This document shows positions 13,037 to 16,475 of a stretch of 16,475 bases of DNA, one piece after another (the first letter of the stretch is position 1; every line of letters starts with the position of its first letter). A program made the translations under genes and the position numbers. Under the pieces are notes generated by a model that saw only the letters and a program-made list of their open reading frames with translations, was not told the DNA's origin and did no database searches. The stretch lies in assembly GCA_964649195.1 (NCBI GenBank), contig CAZYPK010000122.1:1-16475 (forward strand), read 5' to 3'. The DNA comes from JTS-RE9 sp964649195. Its GTDB lineage: Bacteria > Planctomycetota > Phycisphaerae > Phycisphaerales > Phycisphaeraceae.

Positions 13037-13206
13037 GAGCCGCGACTCAACGAGTCGCGGAGATGAACAGCCTGAAGGTGGGTGATGTGTACCGGGGGGT
13101 GAAAAGCGGCGAAAATCGTGAACCCGGGAAAAGCGTTCGTTCAACCGAGATGGAACGTCACGCCCCTTCAGGCTGCACACGTCCGCGACTCGTTGAGTCG
13201 CGGCTC
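13037..13206. repeat. MITE-like element C (complete)
   Basis: Terminal inverted repeats of 42 bp (13037-13078 and 13165-13206) each carry a perfect hairpin: CCGCGACTC-AAC-GAGTCGCGG and CCGCGACTC-GTT-GAGTCGCGG. The inner part of each arm reads CAGCCTGAAGG / CCTTCAGGCTG. Compared with element B both sides of each stem changed together (ACGT to ACTC/GAGT), keeping the pairing. It fills the spacer between proS (stop 12 bp away) and the FtsQ-like gene. No coding capacity. Confidence 0.88.
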
Positions 13207-13218
13207 GTTCTGATTTAC

Positions 13219-15144
13219 TCACATCCCCTTGAGCAGTTCGATCACCTTCGCCGCCGCATCGGTTACGGCGATCAGCTCAGCCTTCGCCCCCGGAAGAGCC
13301 GTGCGGGCTTTGATTTCCACCTTGCCCTCCGCCAGCGCCTTGTCGCCGATGGTGATGCGCACCGGGAAGCCGACGAGGTCCGCATCCTTGAACTTCACGC
13401 CTGGCCTTTCCTGGCGGTCGTCGATGATCACATCGGGATGAAAGAAGGAACAAGGGCCGACCGGTGAGCGCAACTGCTCGATCTCGGCCGCGAGTCGGTC
13501 GGCGGTTTCCTTGAGCGCGCCTTCGTACTTGATGGGCGTGATGCAGACCTGATACGGAGCGATGGCGGCGGGCCAGATGATGCCGTTCTCGTCGTGGCCG
13601 TTGTGCTGGGCGTCTTTGCGTTCGATGGCGGAGGCGAGGATGCGGTTGACGCCGATGCCGTAGCAGCCCATGAGGACGGGGATGCGGTTGTTGGTTTCAT
13701 CGACGACGGTGAAGTTCATCGCCTCGGTGTATTTGGCGCCGAGCTTGAAGACGTGGCCGATCTCGATGCCCTTGGTGGCGCGAAGGATGCCACCGTCGTT
13801 TTTCGGGGAGGGATCGCCTTCGACGGCGTTGCGGATGTCGGCGACGAACATTCTCGCATCGACTGCATCGCCCAGTGGTGTCATGACGTCTCGTCGCCAA
13901 TGGAAATGCTGGACGTGATGATGTTCTTTGTTCGCGCCTGCTACCCAGAAATTGCCTTGGGCTGCATCATGATCTGCGATTAGAACATTGATTAATGGAT
14001 GTGAAATAATCAACTGAGGTCCAATGTAGCCAATCGGGATGCCGAGAGCGCGAGCTTCTGCATCGTCACATAGAGCGATAGACCAATCGCCAGGAGGCAA
14101 TGTTCCTCTGACTTCAGCCGATAGTTTTGCCTCATTAAGTTCATGGTCGCCACGGACAACAGCTAGGAAGAATGCAGTGTCTATGTGCGTCTGAACCTGA
14201 TTTGGTCTTGTCTGACGTACGAACCGTCGCAACTCGTCGCGCTTTTCATCGGTGAGAGAGGTTACTTTGCATACAAGTGTCTTTAGGACATTCTCCTGCT
14301 TCAGCTTTCGCCCTAGTGTCTTCGTGAAGTAGGAGCACAAGTCGATTACTCTAGTCGTGTCTGGAGTTGAAATCTCCGTTAGCTCTCCAGTTGGAGTTGT
14401 CTGATTGTTGAAGATTCGTTTACCGATCTCTGCCTTCTCCATGTTCGCCGCGTAGTTGCCCTTGTCGCTTTCGAGAATCACATCCTCACCGGTGGGCGAA
14501 GGGACCATGAACTCGTGCGAGGCGCTGCCGCCGATGGGGCCGGACTCGGCTTCGACGATGCGGATGGGGATGCCGCAGCGGGCGAAGATGCGGATGTAAG
14601 CCTGGTACATCGCGTCATAACTTTTATCGAGGCCTTCGCGCGTGGTATCAAACGAATACGCATCCTTCATCTGAAACTCGCGCGAGCGCAGCACGCCAAA
14701 GCGCGGCCGATATTCATCGCGGAACTTCGTCTGAATCTGATAGAGCGTGATGGGAAGCTGACGGTAGCTTTCGATGAAAGCCTTGGTCATCTCGGTGAAA
14801 ACTTCCTCATGCGTCGGACCCAGCGCGGACTCCCGGCCATGACGATCCTTCACGACGAAAAGATTGTCGCCATACGCGGCGCGACGGCCCGTCATCTCCC
14901 AAAGCTCGATCGGATGCAGCGTGGGCAGAAACACTTCCACCGCACCGGCGGCCTCCATCTCCTCGCGCACGATCTCCATCGCTTTGCGCAGAGCGCGGTA
15001 ACCCAGCGGCAGATATTCATACGCCCCCGCGCCAAGCTGGCGAATCAGCCCCGCGCGAAGCATCAGTTGATGCGAAGGCACCACCGCTTCGGCGGGAACA
15101 TTGCGGGCGGTGGGAATCAGCGATTTGGACCAGAAGGTGGGCAT
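13219..15144 (-). CDS. proS: Prolyl-tRNA synthetase, bacterial type with editing domain
   Basis: The 641-residue class II synthetase charges tRNA-Pro. The catalytic core shows SHQLMLRAGLIRQLGAGAYEYLPLG (24-48), GPTHEEV (109-115), motif 2 TKFRDEYRPRFGVLRSREFQMKDAYSF (139-165) and motif 3 GCYGIGVNRILASAIE (about 490-505). A YbaK-like insertion (about 230-410) edits Ala-tRNA-Pro, and the C-terminal anticodon-binding domain contains IIDDRQERPGVKFKDADLVGFP. It is longer than the E. coli enzyme (572). Start 15144 (MPTFWSKSLIPT) matches the family N-terminus. The frame stays open upstream through Met 15228 across a repeat module, so an extension of 28 residues is possible. The editing-domain DNA is distinctly poorer in GC than the rest. 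Confidence 0.95.
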   Translation of the reverse strand: MPTFWSKSLIPTARNVPAEAVVPSHQLMLRAGLIRQLGAGAYEYLPLGYRALRKAMEIVREEMEAAGAVEVFLPTLHPIELWEMTGRRAAYGDNLFVVKDRHGRESALGPTHEEVFTEMTKAFIESYRQLPITLYQIQTKFRDEYRPRFGVLRSREFQMKDAYSFDTTREGLDKSYDAMYQAYIRIFARCGIPIRIVEAESGPIGGSASHEFMVPSPTGEDVILESDKGNYAANMEKAEIGKRIFNNQTTPTGELTEISTPDTTRVIDLCSYFTKTLGRKLKQENVLKTLVCKVTSLTDEKRDELRRFVRQTRPNQVQTHIDTAFFLAVVRGDHELNEAKLSAEVRGTLPPGDWSIALCDDAEARALGIPIGYIGPQLIISHPLINVLIADHDAAQGNFWVAGANKEHHHVQHFHWRRDVMTPLGDAVDARMFVADIRNAVEGDPSPKNDGGILRATKGIEIGHVFKLGAKYTEAMNFTVVDETNNRIPVLMGCYGIGVNRILASAIERKDAQHNGHDENGIIWPAAIAPYQVCITPIKYEGALKETADRLAAEIEQLRSPVGPCSFFHPDVIIDDRQERPGVKFKDADLVGFPVRITIGDKALAEGKVEIKARTALPGAKAELIAVTDAAAKVIELLKGM

Positions 15145-15150
15145 GGGATT

Positions 15151-15196
15151 GATTTCGGATTTAGCGGCTTGGGCCGCTGTTGAAGCCGTCGGATTT
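15151..15196. repeat. RPE-like hairpin module, copy 3 (abutting the proS start)
   Basis: GATTTCGGATTT leads into the stem AGCGGC-TTGG-GCCGCT (15163-15178) and GTTGAAGCCGTCGGATTT (15179-15196), followed by more GGATTTN heptamers to about 15213. Read in the proS frame it gives NPTASTAAQAAKSEI, the same peptide as copy 2. It starts 6 bp upstream of the chosen proS ATG and so forms either the leader or an N-terminal extension. Confidence 0.85.
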
Positions 15197-15290
15197 GGGA
15201 TTGCGGATTTTGGATCGAGGCGTAACATCTTAACGGCGGCTGGAATCGCGTGCCTGTGAATCCGGGGGAATCCGGGGGAATGGCCAATAG

Positions 15291-15371
15291 CCATTGCAAA
15301 TTGAAAATTGCAAAATGAAAGGCAGGGAAGCGACTGTCCCCCATCATTTTGCGATTTGCATTTTGCAATGG
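15291..15371. repeat. Fold-back TTGCAAA heptamer repeat between cdsA and proS
   Basis: Bases 15291-15318 and 15344-15371 are inverted copies (25 of 28 positions) built from ATTGCAA / ATTGAAA type heptamers, around a 25-bp loop. A tandem TCCGGGGGAA (15261-15280) precedes it. The 15197-15392 spacer contains only such repeats and no supportable gene. Confidence 0.8.
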
Positions 15372-15392
15372 ACATTTTGCAATCACTTTGCT

Positions 15393-16340
15393 TCAACTCG
15401 CAAACTGCAAAAGCCAGTACGCCACCGGGGCGATGAGGATCGGCGAGTCGATCACATCAAGCACACCGCCGAAGCCTGGGATGGTGTTGCCTGAGTCCTT
15501 GAAGCCGGCGTCGCGTTTGAGCAGGCTTTCGAGCAGGTCGCCGAGGTGTCCGATGACGGCGAGCAGCAGTCCCAGCAGGGCGGCAAAGGGGAGCGAGTAG
15601 AAGCGGTGTTCGAAGTCGCCGGTCGCGCCGTTCCACACGAGCGTCCAGCCGAAGTGGTTGTTGAGCGCGGCAAGGATCATGGCCACGCCGACGGAGAAGC
15701 AGATGCCGCCGGCGAGACCTTCCCATGTCTTGCCGGGGCTGAGCCAGGGGATGAGCTTGTGTTTGCCGAAGGCTCGACCGGCGGTGTAGGCCCCGATGTC
15801 GCACGCCTTGGTGAGCATGATGACGCCGGCCAGCATCCACGCGCTGTGCTGGCCGCGGATGAGCAGGAAGAATCCGGGAATCACCCCCAGATAAACCGCG
15901 GCGAAGAGCGTCGCGCCGCCGGCGGCCAGGGCGCCGCTTGTCTGCCTGCGGCAGACGTTCCTGATCATCCCCGCGAAAAAGGCCGCCACCAGTCCGGTCA
16001 TGGCCCAGGGCGTGCTGGCGATGCCCGCCGCCTCGCGCGGGGTGAGGTACATCATCGAAAGGCCCAGCGCGGCGCCGAACATCATCACCCTGCGATCCGC
16101 GAGGATGCCTTTGGCCATGAAGAAGTCCGCCAGTTCGCGGGCGGCAAGCAGGAGGATGACGAGGAACACCGCATAAAGCAGCAGCCCGGCAGGGAGGTAG
16201 GTCTGCCCCAGCAGCAGGGACTGGGCGAAGGAGCCGGTGACATCCACGCGGCCCAGGCGGTCATCGCCGAACATGATGGCCAGGAGGGCGATGAACATGA
16301 TGCAGCCGAAGATCAGTCGATGCTTGAGCATGGCGGGCAT
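15393..16340 (-). CDS. cdsA: Phosphatidate cytidylyltransferase
   Basis: The 315-residue integral membrane enzyme makes CDP-diacylglycerol from CTP and phosphatidate for phospholipid synthesis. It has about eight hydrophobic helices. Family motifs are KACDIGAYTAGRAFGKHKLIPWLSPGKTWEGLAGG and the C-terminal signature GDLLESLLKRDAGFKDSGNTIPGFGGVLDVIDS. The signature usually ends PGHGGxxDRxD; here His is Phe and Arg is Val, while both Asp residues remain. Met 16340 and Met 16331 (MLKHRLIFG) are both plausible starts and neither has a clear Shine-Dalgarno. It lies upstream of proS on the same strand, separated by 250 bp of repeats. Confidence 0.9.
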   Translation of the reverse strand: MPAMLKHRLIFGCIMFIALLAIMFGDDRLGRVDVTGSFAQSLLLGQTYLPAGLLLYAVFLVILLLAARELADFFMAKGILADRRVMMFGAALGLSMMYLTPREAAGIASTPWAMTGLVAAFFAGMIRNVCRRQTSGALAAGGATLFAAVYLGVIPGFFLLIRGQHSAWMLAGVIMLTKACDIGAYTAGRAFGKHKLIPWLSPGKTWEGLAGGICFSVGVAMILAALNNHFGWTLVWNGATGDFEHRFYSLPFAALLGLLLAVIGHLGDLLESLLKRDAGFKDSGNTIPGFGGVLDVIDSPILIAPVAYWLLQFAS

Positions 16341-16366
16341 CGTATCAACAGGGCGGCGTGTGGTCT

Positions 16367-16440
16367 GAAATCACAAATCGCAATCACCAAATCTCAAACA
16401 AACTCGAAAGCGAGCCGAATCGGGCAAAAGCGATCCGAAT
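16367..16440. repeat. Heptamer array and 20-bp-spaced direct repeat upstream of cdsA
   Basis: Five GAAATCA/CAAATCG-type heptamers (16367-16401) precede two copies of AAAGCGAKCCGAAT (16407-16420 and 16427-16440) spaced exactly 20 bp, and then the palindrome GAATCCGGATTC (16437-16448). This is the likely promoter region of cdsA; two equal sites on nearly two helical turns could be an operator. The rest, to 16475, is T-rich. Confidence 0.45.
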
Positions 16441-16475
16441 CCGGATTCTGTCTTGATTGCGTTTTTTTGTTCTTT

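Noticed and set aside
13037..13206. Element C as an intrinsic terminator
   Set aside because: Strong hairpins are present, but there is no U-tract on either strand and the same structure occurs at both ends, so a repeat-element reading fits better; a role in RNA 3' ends stays open.

Overview
The window looks like chromosomal DNA from a planctomycete, possibly of the class Phycisphaerae. This is an inference from the GC-rich sequence, two secreted DUF1080 (3-keto-disaccharide hydrolase) proteins, a Tat-exported Gfo/Idh/MocA oxidoreductase, a planctomycete-style enolase-superfamily protein, and abundant short repeats between and inside genes. No rRNA, tRNA, CRISPR array, phage or transposase gene was seen.

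Layout. An AMMECR1-domain gene (+, 214-810) converges on inorganic pyrophosphatase (-, 896-1510). Minus-strand genes follow: lipoprotein MsrB (1803-2522), MiaA (2629-3726), two small hypothetical proteins (3745-3948, 3968-4216), an enolase-superfamily enzyme crossing a 10-N scaffold gap (4390-5870) and a secreted DUF1080 protein (6079-6828). A plus-strand antitoxin/PIN-toxin cassette (6860-7575) is wedged in with only 31 bp upstream and 6 bp downstream. The minus strand then resumes with a Tat-exported oxidoreductase (7582-9081), a tandem DUF1080 protein (9274-10587), a polytopic membrane protein (10746-11735), an FtsQ-like protein (11893-12930), ProS (13219-15144) and CdsA (15393-16340).

How genes may work together. 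The two DUF1080 proteins and the exported oxidoreductase fit a cell-envelope module that oxidises a glycoside to its 3-keto form and cleaves it. The other genes are housekeeping (tRNA modification, tRNA charging, phosphate and lipid metabolism, repair of oxidised protein), plus one toxin-antitoxin pair.

The most unusual content is repetitive. (1) A hairpin module that reads PTASTAA-x-AAKSEI sits beside heptamer arrays. It is carried in frame inside two proteins and abuts the proS start, like a Rickettsia palindromic element. (2) Several unrelated 7-bp repeat families occur between and inside genes, often as fold-back pairs. (3) Three MITE-like elements with 42-bp nested-palindrome ends each lie 2-12 bp past a stop codon. 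(4) A GCCGCTTGCGGCG palindrome family occurs in two genes and one spacer. The ProS editing domain also has a clearly lower GC content than the rest of its gene.
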